A stretch of 64,000 bases of DNA from Streptomyces sp. NRRL F-525 (GCF_000716605.1 NZ_JNXE01000014.1:186001-250000); one strand, 5' to 3'; positions 8,179 to 17,163 are shown, counted from the first letter of the stretch. Numbers and translations are program-made. Notes: generated from the letters alone by a model not told the origin.

Positions 8179-9560
8179 CCGGGGTCGTGGGGTGTGTCGT
8201 ACGACGACGTCCCCTCGTCCAACAGCGGTTGGTCTGTCTTGAGATGGGCGGGTGCGAGGAAGCGCAGGGCGTGGTAGCCGGTGATGACGACGAGCGTGCC
8301 CAGGGCGATACCGCTGAGCGTGAAGTTGTCGGTGAACTTGATGGTGACACCGCCGACGCCGATGATGATGCCCGCCGCGGCCGGTACCAGGTTCAGCGGA
8401 TTGCGCAGATCCACACCGGAGTTGAGCCAGATCTGCGCGCCGAGCAGGCCGATCATGCCGTAGAGGATGACGGTGATCCCGCCGAGCACCCCGCCCGGGA
8501 TCGCGGCCACGATCGCGCCGAACTTGGGGCAGAGGCCGAAGAGGAGGGCGAAACCGGCGGCGGCCCAGTAGGCGGCGGTGGAGTAGACGCGGGTCGCGGC
8601 CATCACGCCGATGTTCTCGGAGTAGGTGGTGTTGGGCGGGCCGCCGACGGCGGTCGACAGCATCGACGCGACGCCGTCCGCCGAGATCGCGGTGCCCAGC
8701 TTGTCGTCCAGCGAGTCGCCTGTCATCTCGCCGACTGCCTTGACGTGTCCGGCGTTCTCGGCGACCAGCGCGATCACGACCGGCAGCGCGACCAGGATCG
8801 CCGACCACTGGAACGTCGGTCCGTGGAAGGACGGCAGCCCGACCCAGTCGGCCTTGCCGACGGCGGAGAGGTTCAGCCGCCAGTGGTCGGTGACCTCGCC
8901 GCTCGCGCTCATCGAGTGGATGCGGCCGAAGATCCGGTCGAACGCCCAGGAGATGGCGTAGCCGAAGACCAGGCCCAGGAAGATCGCGACGCGTGAGAAG
9001 AAACCACGCAGACAGACGACGGCCAGACCGGTGAACGCCATGACCAGCAGGGCCGTCCACTGGTCCTGCGGCCAGTAGGTGGCGGCGGTGACCGGGGCGA
9101 GGTTGAAGCCGATCAGCATGACGACCGCGCCGGTGACGATCGGCGGCATCGCGGCATGGATGATCCGCGCCCCGAACCGCTGCACGGCGACCCCGACCAG
9201 GAACAGCACGACGCCGACGACGAACACCGCGCCGGTCACGGTCGCGCTGGTGCCGCCCTGTGCGCGGATCACCGCGGCCACGCCCACGAAGGACAGCGAG
9301 CAGCCGAGGTAGCTGGGCACCCGGCCCCGCGTCGCGAGCAGGAAGATCACGGTCGCGACGCCGGACATCATGATCGCGAGGTTGGGGTCCAGACCCATGA
9401 GGACCGGGGCCACGAAGGACGCACCGAACATCGCCACCACGTGCTGGGCGCCGAGCCCGACCGTGCGCGGCCAGGAGAGCCGTTCGTCGGGGCGGACGAC
9501 CGCTCCGGGTGCGGGCGTCCGCCCGTCACCGTGCAGCTTCCAGCGCACGCCGAGGTCCAT
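8160..9560 (-). CDS. NCS2-family uracil/xanthine permease
   Basis: A 466-residue polytopic membrane protein of the nucleobase-cation symporter-2 family. The N-terminal LSWPRTVGLGAQHVVAMFGASFVAPVL segment and the NTTYSENIGVMAATRVYS stretch (family QNxGxxxxTxxxS-like motif) identify it, with about 12-14 hydrophobic helices. UraA-type proteins import uracil; other NCS2 members carry xanthine or ascorbate, so the substrate is not fixed. The start ATG at 9560 is followed by LGVRWKLHGDG. A repeated AGCTGAATTC element lies just upstream of the start. Confidence 0.88.
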   Translation of the reverse strand: MDLGVRWKLHGDGRTPAPGAVVRPDERLSWPRTVGLGAQHVVAMFGASFVAPVLMGLDPNLAIMMSGVATVIFLLATRGRVPSYLGCSLSFVGVAAVIRAQGGTSATVTGAVFVVGVVLFLVGVAVQRFGARIIHAAMPPIVTGAVVMLIGFNLAPVTAATYWPQDQWTALLVMAFTGLAVVCLRGFFSRVAIFLGLVFGYAISWAFDRIFGRIHSMSASGEVTDHWRLNLSAVGKADWVGLPSFHGPTFQWSAILVALPVVIALVAENAGHVKAVGEMTGDSLDDKLGTAISADGVASMLSTAVGGPPNTTYSENIGVMAATRVYSTAAYWAAAGFALLFGLCPKFGAIVAAIPGGVLGGITVILYGMIGLLGAQIWLNSGVDLRNPLNLVPAAAGIIIGVGGVTIKFTDNFTLSGIALGTLVVITGYHALRFLAPAHLKTDQPLLDEGTSSYDTPHDPGQRAKS

Positions 9561-9579
9561 GGTGGGTTCGCTTTCTCTG

Positions 9580-9603
9580 TAGCTGAATTCGCTAGCTGAA
9601 TTC
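9580..9603. repeat. Direct repeat in the NCS2 permease leader
   Basis: TAGCTGAATTC occurs twice with a 13-bp period (9580-9590 and 9593-9603), 20-45 bp before the permease start. A minus-strand TGACAA...GATAGA pair upstream could be the promoter, which would place the repeats in the 5' leader or at the start site. This A/T-rich patch stands out locally and may be an operator. Confidence 0.35.
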
Positions 9604-9709
9604 TGTCTATCTGAAGTAGGTCCGGACCATTGTCACGGCTACCTCGGGGTTCTACGCTCGCACGGTTCCACTCATGAACTGCGTTCACGTATCTGATTGG
9701 AGTTGATCG

Positions 9710-10975
9710 GTGAGTAGAAGACCCCGGCTGAGTGTTCTGCTGGTGGCCGCGGCGACGCTGACAGCCCTGTTCGCCCCCTCCGCCTCCGCGCACACGGCCC
9801 CCGCCGTCCCCCGCACCGCCGTCCTCGACGGCACCCGCCTCCAGCAGACCAAGCTCCGTCTGGACCGCGGCGACCCTCAACTCCGGCGTGCGCTGAAGCA
9901 GTTGACGGCCCGTGCCGACAACTGGCTGGACCAGGGCCCCTGGACGGTCGTGGACAAGCCGAAGCCCGCCCCCGGAGGGGACGTTCACGAGTACCTGAGC
10001 CAGGCGCCCTACTGGTGGCCCACGAACACCCCGACCGCCGACAATCCGTGGGGCTGCCCGTACGTCCAGCGCGACGGGCAGCGCAACCCCGAGGTCTACA
10101 CGGGGACCGACCGCCAGGACGTGGAGAAGGTCTTCGACTCGACGTACGACCTCGCGCTCGCCTGGTACTACACCGGCGACAGGCGGTACGCGCAGAAGGC
10201 CGACCAGGTCCTGCGCACCTGGTTCCTCGACCCGGCCACGAAGATGAACCCCAACCTGGACCACGCCCAGTTCATCCCGTGCAAGTACGACGGCCGTGCC
10301 ATCGGCATCATCGACTTCTCCCAGTCGTACACCAGCGTCGTCGACGCCATCGCGATCCTCGGCACCGGCGCCCCCGGCTGGACGCGGAACGACCGTACGG
10401 CGATGGCCAGTTGGAACTCCGCATTCCTCGGCTGGCTGAAGAACAGCGCCTTCGGCAAGGAGGAGGGCGCCGCCGCGAACAACCACGGCACGTTCTACGA
10501 CATGGAGTTGGCCGCCCTCGCCTACGCGACCGGTGACACTGCGCTCGCCCGCCGGACCGTGCTGGACGCGCGCGCCAAGCGCATCGACCCGCAGATCGCG
10601 GGCGACGGCAGCCAGCCGCAGGAGCTTGCGCGGACCCGGAGTTGGCACTACTCGACCTTCGACCTGGTCGCGTACACCCGGCTCGCGGCCATTGGCCGGC
10701 ATGTGGGTGTGAACCTGTGGGCCTATCAAGGGCCGGACGGGCAGGGCCTGTTGAAGGCGGTGGACTATCTGCTGCCGGCCGCGACAGGGGCCGCCGCGTG
10801 GTCGCATCCGGAGCTGGAGTTCTACCGGTACGCGGCGAGTGACGTCGTCCACGCGGCGGCCGACGCGGGGGACAAGAAGGCGAAGGCCGCCGTACCGAAG
10901 CTGGAGGCGCCGCCCGGCGGTGATCTGTGGGCGCTGCGTCCGGCGGCCGAGCAGCTGGACTCGATCGCCGGGTGA
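9710..10975 (+). CDS. Secreted alginate-lyase-family polysaccharide lyase
   Basis: A 421-residue exported protein with a Sec signal peptide ending ASA-HT at about residue 28, then an alpha/alpha-toroid alginate-lyase domain. The hallmark NNHGTFYD (Asn257, Asn258, His259) matches the catalytic Asn-His of PL5-type lyases; RSWHYSTFDL supplies the later conserved Arg/Tyr region and QAPYWWP is the typical early motif. True substrate may be alginate, oligoalginate or another uronate polymer. The GTG start has a GGAG upstream. Confidence 0.85.
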   Translation: MSRRPRLSVLLVAAATLTALFAPSASAHTAPAVPRTAVLDGTRLQQTKLRLDRGDPQLRRALKQLTARADNWLDQGPWTVVDKPKPAPGGDVHEYLSQAPYWWPTNTPTADNPWGCPYVQRDGQRNPEVYTGTDRQDVEKVFDSTYDLALAWYYTGDRRYAQKADQVLRTWFLDPATKMNPNLDHAQFIPCKYDGRAIGIIDFSQSYTSVVDAIAILGTGAPGWTRNDRTAMASWNSAFLGWLKNSAFGKEEGAAANNHGTFYDMELAALAYATGDTALARRTVLDARAKRIDPQIAGDGSQPQELARTRSWHYSTFDLVAYTRLAAIGRHVGVNLWAYQGPDGQGLLKAVDYLLPAATGAAAWSHPELEFYRYAASDVVHAAADAGDKKAKAAVPKLEAPPGGDLWALRPAAEQLDSIAG

Positions 10976-11094
10976 CCGCCCTCCGGTCACCGGCCTGACC
11001 AGGGCCTTCCTGACAGGGGCTCCTGAGCGGTTGCTTAGAATGGGGCGTCCCCACAGTCTCCACCGCCCCACCAGTACCGCTCGGGAGCCCCGCC

Positions 11095-11553
11095 GTGACC
11101 GTCGAATCCCCGCCCGCCACTGTCCTGTCGTACGGCCAACTCGTCGCCGTCACCGTGCACTTCGACGATCTCGACGCGCTCGGCATGCTGCACAACGCCC
11201 GCTACCCGCTCCTCGTCGAGCGCGCCTGGACCGAGCTGTGGCGGGAGCACGGGGTCCGCTTCGACGGCGACTGGGCGGCCGCCGGTGACGCCTGCAACGT
11301 GGTGAAGGAACTGCTGATCAGCTACGAGGCGCCGGTCACCAGGCCGGGGGCGTACGCCGTGCACCTGTGGCTGGACCGGCTGGGGACGACGGGGCTGACG
11401 TACGGCTTCCGGCTCTGCTCGGCGGACGGGGTGACGACGTACGCGACCGGCACCCGGGTGCTTGTCCTGCTGGACGCGGGGACGTTGCGGCCCGCGCCCT
11501 GGAGCGAGGGGTTCAGGGCCGTGGGCCGGACACTGCTGCGCTCGGCGGGCTGA
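11095..11553 (+). CDS. Acyl-CoA thioesterase, hotdog fold (4HBT type)
   Basis: A 152-residue single-hotdog protein. The motif HFDDLDALGMLHNARYPLLVERA is the active-site helix of 4-hydroxybenzoyl-CoA thioesterase/YbgC-like enzymes, with Asp in the usual catalytic position. It hydrolyses an acyl-CoA thioester; the acyl group is unknown. GTG start. The last 41 bp overlap the convergent MFS gene. A TTAGAAT box about 55 bp upstream could be the -10. Confidence 0.82.
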   Translation: MTVESPPATVLSYGQLVAVTVHFDDLDALGMLHNARYPLLVERAWTELWREHGVRFDGDWAAAGDACNVVKELLISYEAPVTRPGAYAVHLWLDRLGTTGLTYGFRLCSADGVTTYATGTRVLVLLDAGTLRPAPWSEGFRAVGRTLLRSAG

Positions 11554-12724
11554 CCTTCGGGCGGTCGCGGTCCCCGGCGCGCAGCACGCCCGCGAAGACC
11601 ACGAGGCCGCCCGCCAGCACTGTGACCAGGCAGAACGACACGACCAGGCTCGTCGCCTGCGCCACCCCGCCGATCAGGCTCGGCGCGACCAGGCCCGAGG
11701 TGTAGGTGATCGTCGCGACGCCCGCGATGGCCTGGCTCGGGTTGGGTCCGCTGCGGCCCGCCGCCGCGAAGCACAGCGGGACGACCACGGCGATGCCGAG
11801 ACCGAGCAGCGCGAAGCCGATCATCGTCAGCGCCGGGTTCTCCGCGAGGACGATCAGCAGCCCGCCGAACACGGACAGCACCCCGCCCGCGCGGACCGTG
11901 CGCACCGAACCGAAGCGGTTCACCACCCCGTCGCCGACCAGCCGGGCCACCGCCATCGTCAGCATGAAGCCCGTCGTCGAGGCCGCCGCGAGCCCGGCCG
12001 ACGTACCCAACTGGTCCTTCAGGAACACCGCGGACCAGTCCAGGCTCGCCCCCTCCGCGAAGACCGCGCAGAAGCCGACCGCGCCGATGAGCAGCGCGGA
12101 CTTGGGCGGCAGCGTGAACCGGGGCGGCGCCTCCTCCTTCTCGCCCGGGGGGATGTCGAGCACCCAGTGGCACGCGGTCACGCCGAGCGCGGTGAGGATC
12201 ACGGCGGCGATGAGGTGGTGCACGCGGGCGTCCGAGCCGAGGTGCGCGGCGAGGGTGCCGCCCGCCGAACCGATCAGGGCACCCGCGCTCCACATGCCGT
12301 GCAGACTCGACATGATCGACTTGTCGAGGAGGCGCTCGATCTCGACGCCGAGCGCGTTCATCGCGACGTCGGCCATGCCCGCGCTCGCGCCGTACGTGAA
12401 CATCGCCAGGCACAGGGTGACCAGGTTCGGCGCGAGGGACGGCAGGATCAGGGACATCGTCCACATGGCGATCAGCCCGCGCAGGGCCGTGCGGCTGCCG
12501 AAGCGGTGGGTGATCCAGCCGGCCAGCGGCATCGAGCAGGAGGCGCCGAACGCCCCGAAGGCCAGGGCGAATCCGAGCCAGCCTGCGGCGACGTGCGCGT
12601 GCTCCTGGATCCACGGCACGCGGGTCGCGAACGAGCCGGTGACCGCGCCGTGCACGGCGAAGACGGCCGCCACGGCGTACCGGGCACGCTTCGCCTCGTG
12701 TCGGTCGTAGACCACTTCGCTCAT
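11513..12724 (-). CDS. MFS transporter, divergent from ROK regulator
   Basis: A 403-residue major facilitator with about 12 helices; AGWITHRFGSRTALRGL carries the loop 2-3 MFS signature. The start ATG at 12724 (MSEVVYDRHEAKRARY) has a strong AGGAGGGG site; the longer frame lacks one. It diverges from a ROK regulator across a 167-bp gap holding a perfect palindrome, so it is probably controlled by that regulator and carries a sugar or sugar derivative. The substrate cannot be read from sequence. Confidence 0.85.
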   Translation of the reverse strand: MSEVVYDRHEAKRARYAVAAVFAVHGAVTGSFATRVPWIQEHAHVAAGWLGFALAFGAFGASCSMPLAGWITHRFGSRTALRGLIAMWTMSLILPSLAPNLVTLCLAMFTYGASAGMADVAMNALGVEIERLLDKSIMSSLHGMWSAGALIGSAGGTLAAHLGSDARVHHLIAAVILTALGVTACHWVLDIPPGEKEEAPPRFTLPPKSALLIGAVGFCAVFAEGASLDWSAVFLKDQLGTSAGLAAASTTGFMLTMAVARLVGDGVVNRFGSVRTVRAGGVLSVFGGLLIVLAENPALTMIGFALLGLGIAVVVPLCFAAAGRSGPNPSQAIAGVATITYTSGLVAPSLIGGVAQATSLVVSFCLVTVLAGGLVVFAGVLRAGDRDRPKVSPPSAAVSGPRP

Positions 12725-12814
12725 TGTCCCGCCCCTCCTGCTGATCAAGTCCCCGCCGACTGCCGCCGTCAAAGTTCCTGCTCGCGCGTTCTCGTCCCGC
12801 TCGCGCCGGGTAAA

Positions 12815-12837
12815 CTATCAGGAACCCTGCCTGATAG
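12815..12837. promoter_or_regulatory. Perfect palindrome, likely ROK operator
   Basis: CTATCAGG-N7-CCTGATAG, an exact 8-bp inverted repeat, lies midway between the divergent MFS (start 12724) and ROK (start 12892) genes. It is AT-rich compared with its surroundings and well placed to cover both promoters. Assignment to the adjacent regulator is inference. Confidence 0.6.
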
Positions 12838-12891
12838 ATAGCGAAATACCGGCCGCCCGCCGCACCCCCTCGATCTGGGAGGATTCCCGGC

Positions 12892-14115
12892 ATGCCCGCA
12901 TCCCCGAGCACCGCCCGGGCCATCAACGACCGGCTCGCCCTGCGTCTGCTCCAGCGCGAAGGCCCGCTGACGGCAGGGCAGTTGAAGCAGCTCACCGGTC
13001 TCTCCCGGCCGACCGTCGCCGACCTCGTCGAACGCCTCACGGCCTCCGGGCTGATCGAGATGGTCGGCGAATCCGGGGAGCAACGGCGCGGTCCGAACGC
13101 CCGGTTGTACGGAATCGTCGGCGACCGCGCGTACCTGGCCGCGCTGGACGTCCGGCTGGAGGGCGTCTCCGTGCTCGTCTCCGACCTGGTGGGCCGGGTG
13201 CTCGCGGAGGCGTCGGTGCCGATCGACGGCGGCTCGGGCACGGGCCCGGCGGTCGAGCAGGCCGTAGCCCTGGTCGAACGCGCGGCGAAGGAGGCGGGCG
13301 CGGAACATCTCCACACGGTGTGCGTCGGCGCCCCCGGCCTCATCGACCCGGCCACCGGCGAACTCCGCGACACCACCGGCCTCCCCGCCTGGCACCGCCG
13401 CCTGGTCGCCGCCCTGCACGAACGCCTCCCCGACACCCGCATCGTCGTCGAGAACGAGACCAACCTCGCGGCGCTGGCCGAACAGCGTGACGGCGCGGCC
13501 CACGACCGGGACACGTTCGTGCTGCTGTGGCTGGGGATGGGGATCGGTGCGGCGGTGGTGTTGGACGGGGCGTTGCGCAGGGGGGCGTCGGGGGGTGCGG
13601 GCGAGCTCGGATTCCTCCCGGTGCCGGGGACGCGGGGGCTGCCTTCGTCGACGGACTGCGAGGGGGGTTTCCACTCGCTGGCGGGGGCGGGGGCTGTGCT
13701 TGAACTTGCCTGGGAGTGTGGGGTGTTGGGAGCTGAAAGTGTAGAGGGGAGCGGTGCGGCGGAGGTCGTGCGGCGGGGGGGCGCGGGGGGGGGGGGGGGG
13801 GGGGGGGGGGGCGGGGGGGGGGCGGGGGGAGCTCCCGCCTCCCCTTCCGCCGCCCGGTTCCTGGACGCCCTCGCCGACCGTCTCGCCCTCGGTGTCGCTT
13901 CAGTCGTCGCGCTGCTGGACCCCGGGTGTGTGGTCCTCGGCGGTGAGGTCGGGCAGGCGGGCGGTGACGAACTCGCCGTACGGGTCGCGGAGCGGATCGT
14001 CCGGATGTCCCCGTTGCCCGCCGAGGTGCGGCCAAGTGTCCTCGGGGGCGCCGCCGTGCTGCGCGGGGCGCTGCTGACGGCACAGGACGGCGCGCAGGGC
14101 GAGCTGTTCGGATAG
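12892..14115 (+). CDS. ROK-family transcriptional regulator
   Basis: A 407-residue regulator. The winged helix at about residues 8-75 contains LTGLSRPTVADLVERL; the ROK fold follows (CVGAPGLIDPATG, VENETNLAALAE, LGMGIGAAVVLDGAL). The zinc motif of canonical ROK proteins (CxCGxxGC) is degenerate here (STDCEGGFHSLAG), as in a subset of actinobacterial members. Residues about 298-307 are a run of glycines encoded by a 27-G homopolymer, where relatives have an ordinary linker. It probably senses a sugar and represses itself and the divergent MFS gene through the palindrome at 12815. The start has GGGAGGA upstream. Confidence 0.85.
   Translation: MPASPSTARAINDRLALRLLQREGPLTAGQLKQLTGLSRPTVADLVERLTASGLIEMVGESGEQRRGPNARLYGIVGDRAYLAALDVRLEGVSVLVSDLVGRVLAEASVPIDGGSGTGPAVEQAVALVERAAKEAGAEHLHTVCVGAPGLIDPATGELRDTTGLPAWHRRLVAALHERLPDTRIVVENETNLAALAEQRDGAAHDRDTFVLLWLGMGIGAAVVLDGALRRGASGGAGELGFLPVPGTRGLPSSTDCEGGFHSLAGAGAVLELAWECGVLGAESVEGSGAAEVVRRGGAGGGGGGGGGGGGAGGAPASPSAARFLDALADRLALGVASVVALLDPGCVVLGGEVGQAGGDELAVRVAERIVRMSPLPAEVRPSVLGGAAVLRGALLTAQDGAQGELFG
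13785..13829. repeat. Poly-G tract within the ROK regulator gene
   Basis: An uninterrupted run of 27 G (13785-13811), then C, 10 G, C and 6 G. Within the reading frame it encodes almost only glycine. A change of one base would shift the frame with about 100 codons left, so the tract is either a hypermutable switch or a sequencing/assembly artefact. Confidence 0.95.
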
Positions 14116-14151
14116 CCGTCCGGGTGCGTGGTCGCACCTGGCCTGAGTGGC

Positions 14152-14187
14152 CCGGCGGTGGGCAAGGGCCGTCGTCACCACCGCCGG
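14152..14187 (+). terminator. Hairpin downstream of the ROK gene
   Basis: A perfect 10-bp inverted repeat CCGGCGGTGG/CCACCGCCGG with a 16-nt loop, 37 bp after the stop; a second small hairpin AGGGG-TGT-CCCCT follows at 14196-14208. There is no U-tract, as is usual for Streptomyces terminators. Confidence 0.55.
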
Positions 14188-14223
14188 ACCGGTCCAGGGG
14201 TGTCCCCTCCGGAGATCCGAAAA

Positions 14224-14235
14224 GGACTAGACCAG
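14224..14235. promoter_or_regulatory. DasR/chitinase-promoter-like motif
   Basis: GGACTAGACCAG (CTGGTCTAGTCC on the other strand) resembles the DasR site core TGGTCTAGACCA and the TGGTCCAGACCT repeats of Streptomyces chitinase promoters. No chitin gene is nearby; ribE starts 400 bp away. From memory, S. coelicolor carries the chitinase chiI between these same flanking genes, so this could be a relic. Confidence 0.35.
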
Positions 14236-14354
14236 ATGATCCAGCAGGTAGGGGCCGCTTGAGAAGTCCAGCGGCACTGTCTGTGAGCCAGCCCACACCC
14301 TTCGCCTGGATGGACCCTTGCCGGGCGTGGCACACTGGCCGTGTACCAGAAGCA

Positions 14355-14481
14355 GCGCACTCCGGGGTCGGTGAAAGTCCGAACCGGCGGTTATAGTCCG
14401 CGACCCGTCCGCTTCCAGCGGCCGGTTGACCAGGTGGAATTCCTGGACCGACGGTTAAAGTCCGGATGGGAGGCAGTGCGC
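14355..14481 (+). promoter_or_regulatory. FMN riboswitch (RFN element)
   Basis: The closing stem GCGCACT (14355-14361) pairs with AGTGCGC (14475-14481). Inside are the conserved blocks GGTGAAAGTCC, GAACCGGCGGTTATAGTCCGCGA, GGTGGAATTCC and the GACCGACGGTTAAAGTCCGGATG end with GGGAGGC before the closing stem. This aptamer binds FMN and represses riboflavin genes. The expression platform probably includes the 14481-14509 stem (CGGCGG/CCGCCG) and a CTGTCG-TCTT-CGACAG hairpin at 14577-14592, upstream of the ribE ribosome site. It controls the ribE-ribM-ribBA-ribH operon. Confidence 0.95.
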
Positions 14482-14633
14482 GGCGGGCGGGCATTCGTGC
14501 GCGCCGCCGTATCGGCTCGTCCTGTGTGGACGGGTTCTGTCCGGCGTCGTTCCCGGTGCTTCCGTTCCGTTACATTCTGTCGTCTTCGACAGGCCCCGGA
14601 GTCCGTGCCCTATGAGGCAGGAGGACCCGGGAA

Positions 14634-15236
14634 GTGTTCACCGGAATCGTCGAAGAGCTGGGTGAGGTCACCGCCGTCGAGAGTCTCGACGACGCCTCCC
14701 GCTTTCGTCTGCGCGGCCCCATCGTCACCGAGGGCGCGAAGCACGGCGACTCCATCGCCGTGAACGGCGTCTGTCTCACCGTCGTCGAGCACGAGGGTGA
14801 CGAGTTCACCGCCGACGTCATGGCCGAGACCCTGAACCGCTCCAGCCTCGGCGTTCTCGCCGTAGGCTCCCGCGTCAACCTCGAACGCCCCATGGCCCTC
14901 GGCGCCCGCCTCGGCGGCCACATCGTGCAGGGGCACGTCGACGGCACCGGCGAGGTCATCGAGCGCAAGCCGTCCGAGAACTGGGAGATCGTCAAGATCT
15001 CGCTCCCGGCCGACCTCACGCGCTACGTCGTCGAGAAGGGCTCCATCACCGTCGACGGCATCAGCCTCACCGTCGTCGACGCGGGCCCGGACTACTTCAC
15101 CGTCAGCCTCATCCCCACCACCCTCGGCCTGACCACGCTCGGCCTCAAGCAGCCCGGCGACCCGGTCAACCTCGAGGTCGACGTCATCGCCAAGTACGTG
15201 GAGCGGCTGATGGGCGCGCGCGAGGTGACCCCGTGA
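14634..15236 (+). CDS. ribE: Riboflavin synthase alpha subunit
   Basis: A 200-residue protein starting [12 protein letters not shown], the universal start of riboflavin synthase, and made of two homologous lumazine-binding barrels (the first with NGVCLTVV, the second with [11 protein letters not shown]). It dismutates two 6,7-dimethyl-8-ribityllumazine molecules to riboflavin plus a pyrimidine. The GTG start follows AGGAGG. First gene of the FMN-regulated operon; its stop overlaps the GTG of ribM (GTGA). Confidence 0.96.
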   Translation: MFTGIVEELGEVTAVESLDDASRFRLRGPIVTEGAKHGDSIAVNGVCLTVVEHEGDEFTADVMAETLNRSSLGVLAVGSRVNLERPMALGARLGGHIVQGHVDGTGEVIERKPSENWEIVKISLPADLTRYVVEKGSITVDGISLTVVDAGPDYFTVSLIPTTLGLTTLGLKQPGDPVNLEVDVIAKYVERLMGAREVTP

Positions 15237-15877
15237 ACTGGCTCAACTCCGAGGCCTTCGTCCTGTTCGGCCAGCACATCAAGTGGTCGGACATGATCGG
15301 CAACGTCATCGGACTGATCGGCCTCGCCTTCGGCTGGCGGCGCTCGATCTGGAGCTGGCCCACCCAGTTCGTCTCCGGCGTGATCCTCTTCGCCGCGTTC
15401 GCCACCGCCCACCTCTCCGGCAGCGCCGGCAAGCAGGTCGTCGTCATGGTCGTCGCGGTCTACGGCTGGTGGCAGTGGAACCGCGGCAAGGGCGGCACGG
15501 CCGACGGCCACATCACCCCCCGCTTCGCCACCTGGCGCGAACGCGCGATCCTGGCCGCCTCCGCCGCCGTAGGGACCGTAGCGGTCGCGGCTCTCTTCAA
15601 GGCGTACCCGTCCCTCTCCTGGGACCCGTGGCCCGACGCCTACATCTTCGTCGGCACCGTCGTCGCGATGTACGCGCAGGCCCGCGGCATGGTCGAGTTC
15701 TGGTTCGCCTGGCTCCTCGTCGACCTCGTCGGCGTCCCCCTCAACTTCGCCAACGGCTTCGCGTTCTCCGGCTTCGTCTACGTCATCTACGGCGCACTCG
15801 TCCTGTGGGGCATGCGCGACTGGTGGCTGCGCTCCCGCAAGACCCCGCAGCCCGTCCTGGAAGGAGCGCCGGCATGA
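15233..15877 (+). CDS. ribM: Riboflavin transporter RibM (PnuC family)
   Basis: A 214-residue membrane protein with about seven hydrophobic helices and PnuC-family features: an early [19 protein letters not shown], then [10 protein letters not shown] (the WxxWxxN ligand-binding motif) and a [16 protein letters not shown] stretch. PnuC homologues usually move nicotinamide riboside, but the RibM subgroup lies in FMN-riboswitch operons of actinobacteria and transports riboflavin; here it sits between ribE and ribBA. Overlaps ribE and ribBA by 4 bp each, so translation is coupled. Confidence 0.9.
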   Translation: MNWLNSEAFVLFGQHIKWSDMIGNVIGLIGLAFGWRRSIWSWPTQFVSGVILFAAFATAHLSGSAGKQVVVMVVAVYGWWQWNRGKGGTADGHITPRFATWRERAILAASAAVGTVAVAALFKAYPSLSWDPWPDAYIFVGTVVAMYAQARGMVEFWFAWLLVDLVGVPLNFANGFAFSGFVYVIYGALVLWGMRDWWLRSRKTPQPVLEGAPA

Positions 15878-17163
15878 CAGCGGCACCGATCCTGTACAGC
15901 ACCGACGGTTTCGAGGACTTCTCCCTCGACCCGGTCGAGCAGGCCATCGCCGACATCGCGGCGGGCCGCCCGATCGTGGTCGTCGACGACGAGGACCGCG
16001 AGAACGAGGGCGACCTCGTGATCGCCGCCGAGAAGGCGACCCCCGAGATCATCGCGTTCATGATGAGCGAGTGCCGCGGCCTGATCTGCGCCCCCATGGA
16101 GGGCGACGAACTGGACCGGCTCCGGCTCCCGCAGATGGTCGAGGACAACACCGAGTCGATGAAAACCGCGTTCACCGTGTCCGTGGACGCCGCGCCCGTT
16201 CACGGTGTGACCACCGGTATCTCGGCCTCCGACCGGGCGACCACGCTTCAGGTCCTGGCGAGCGGCAGCGCCCAGGCCGACGACCTCGTCCGCCCCGGCC
16301 ACATCTTCCCGCTGCGCGCCCGCACCGGCGGCGTGCTGGTCCGCAACGGCCACACCGAGGCCGCAGTCGACCTCGCGCGCCTCGCGGGCCTGCGCCCGGC
16401 CGGCGCGATCGTCGAGATCGCGGGCGAGGACGGCCGTATGCTCCGCCTCCCCGAACTGATCCCCTTCGCCCGCAAGCACGGCCTGACGATCATCTCCATC
16501 GAGGACCTGATCACCTACCGCCAGGCCGCCGAGCCCACCGTCCGCCGCGAGGCCGAGGTCCAACTCCCCACCCGCCACGGCCAGTTCACGGCCTACGGCT
16601 ACCGCTCCACTGTCGACGGAGTGGAGCACGTCGCCCTCGTCCACGGCGAGATCGGCGACGGCGAGGACGTCCTCGTCCGCGTCCACTCCGAGTGCCTCAC
16701 CGGCGACGTCTTCCACTCCCTGCGCTGCGACTGCGGCCCCCAGCTGGAGGCCTCCCTGGAGCGCATCCAGGAGGAGGGCAGGGGAGTGGTGGTCTACCTG
16801 CGCGGCCACGAGGGACGCGGCATCGGCCTCCTGTCCAAGCTCCGGGCGTACGAACTCCAGGAGCGCGGCCGGGACACCCTCGACGCCAACCTGGAACTCG
16901 GCCTGCCCGCCGACGCCCGGGACTACGGCGCCGGCGCGCAGATCCTGGAGGACCTCGGCGTCCACAGCCTGCGCCTGATGACCAACAACCCCGACAAGAC
17001 CGACGCGCTCGTCCGGCACGGCCTCAAGGTCGCCGGCCGGGAGCCGATGCCCGTGACCGCGGGCGAGCACAACCTCCGCTACCTGCGCACCAAGCGGGAC
17101 CGGATGGGCCACGACCTGCCCTGGCTGGACGCGGCCCCCGTGTCCACCTGCGGCAACCAGTAA
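15874..17163 (+). CDS. ribBA: Bifunctional 3,4-dihydroxy-2-butanone-4-phosphate synthase / GTP cyclohydrolase II
   Basis: A 429-residue two-domain enzyme. The N-terminal half is Rib[17 protein letters not shown] (acidic metal/phosphate loop) and [15 protein letters not shown]. The C-terminal half is Rib[22 protein letters not shown] provides the three zinc cysteines, followed by [12 protein letters not shown] and LMTNNPDK. It makes both starting intermediates of riboflavin from ribulose 5-phosphate and GTP. ATG 15874 has AAGGAG upstream and overlaps the ribM stop. Confidence 0.96.
   Translation: MTAAPILYSTDGFEDFSLDPVEQAIADIAAGRPIVVVDDEDRENEGDLVIAAEKATPEIIAFMMSECRGLICAPMEGDELDRLRLPQMVEDNTESMKTAFTVSVDAAPVHGVTTGISASDRATTLQVLASGSAQADDLVRPGHIFPLRARTGGVLVRNGHTEAAVDLARLAGLRPAGAIVEIAGEDGRMLRLPELIPFARKHGLTIISIEDLITYRQAAEPTVRREAEVQLPTRHGQFTAYGYRSTVDGVEHVALVHGEIGDGEDVLVRVHSECLTGDVFHSLRCDCGPQLEASLERIQEEGRGVVVYLRGHEGRGIGLLSKLRAYELQERGRDTLDANLELGLPADARDYGAGAQILEDLGVHSLRLMTNNPDKTDALVRHGLKVAGREPMPVTAGEHNLRYLRTKRDRMGHDLPWLDAAPVSTCGNQ

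Noticed and set aside
14124..14396. A 90-codon ORF overlapping the FMN riboswitch
   Set aside because: It runs into the conserved riboswitch core, lacks a ribosome site and has no coding pattern.
13340..14494. Proline-run protein on the minus strand of the poly-G tract
   Set aside because: It only mirrors the poly-G tract and antisense codon bias; no start site or domain.
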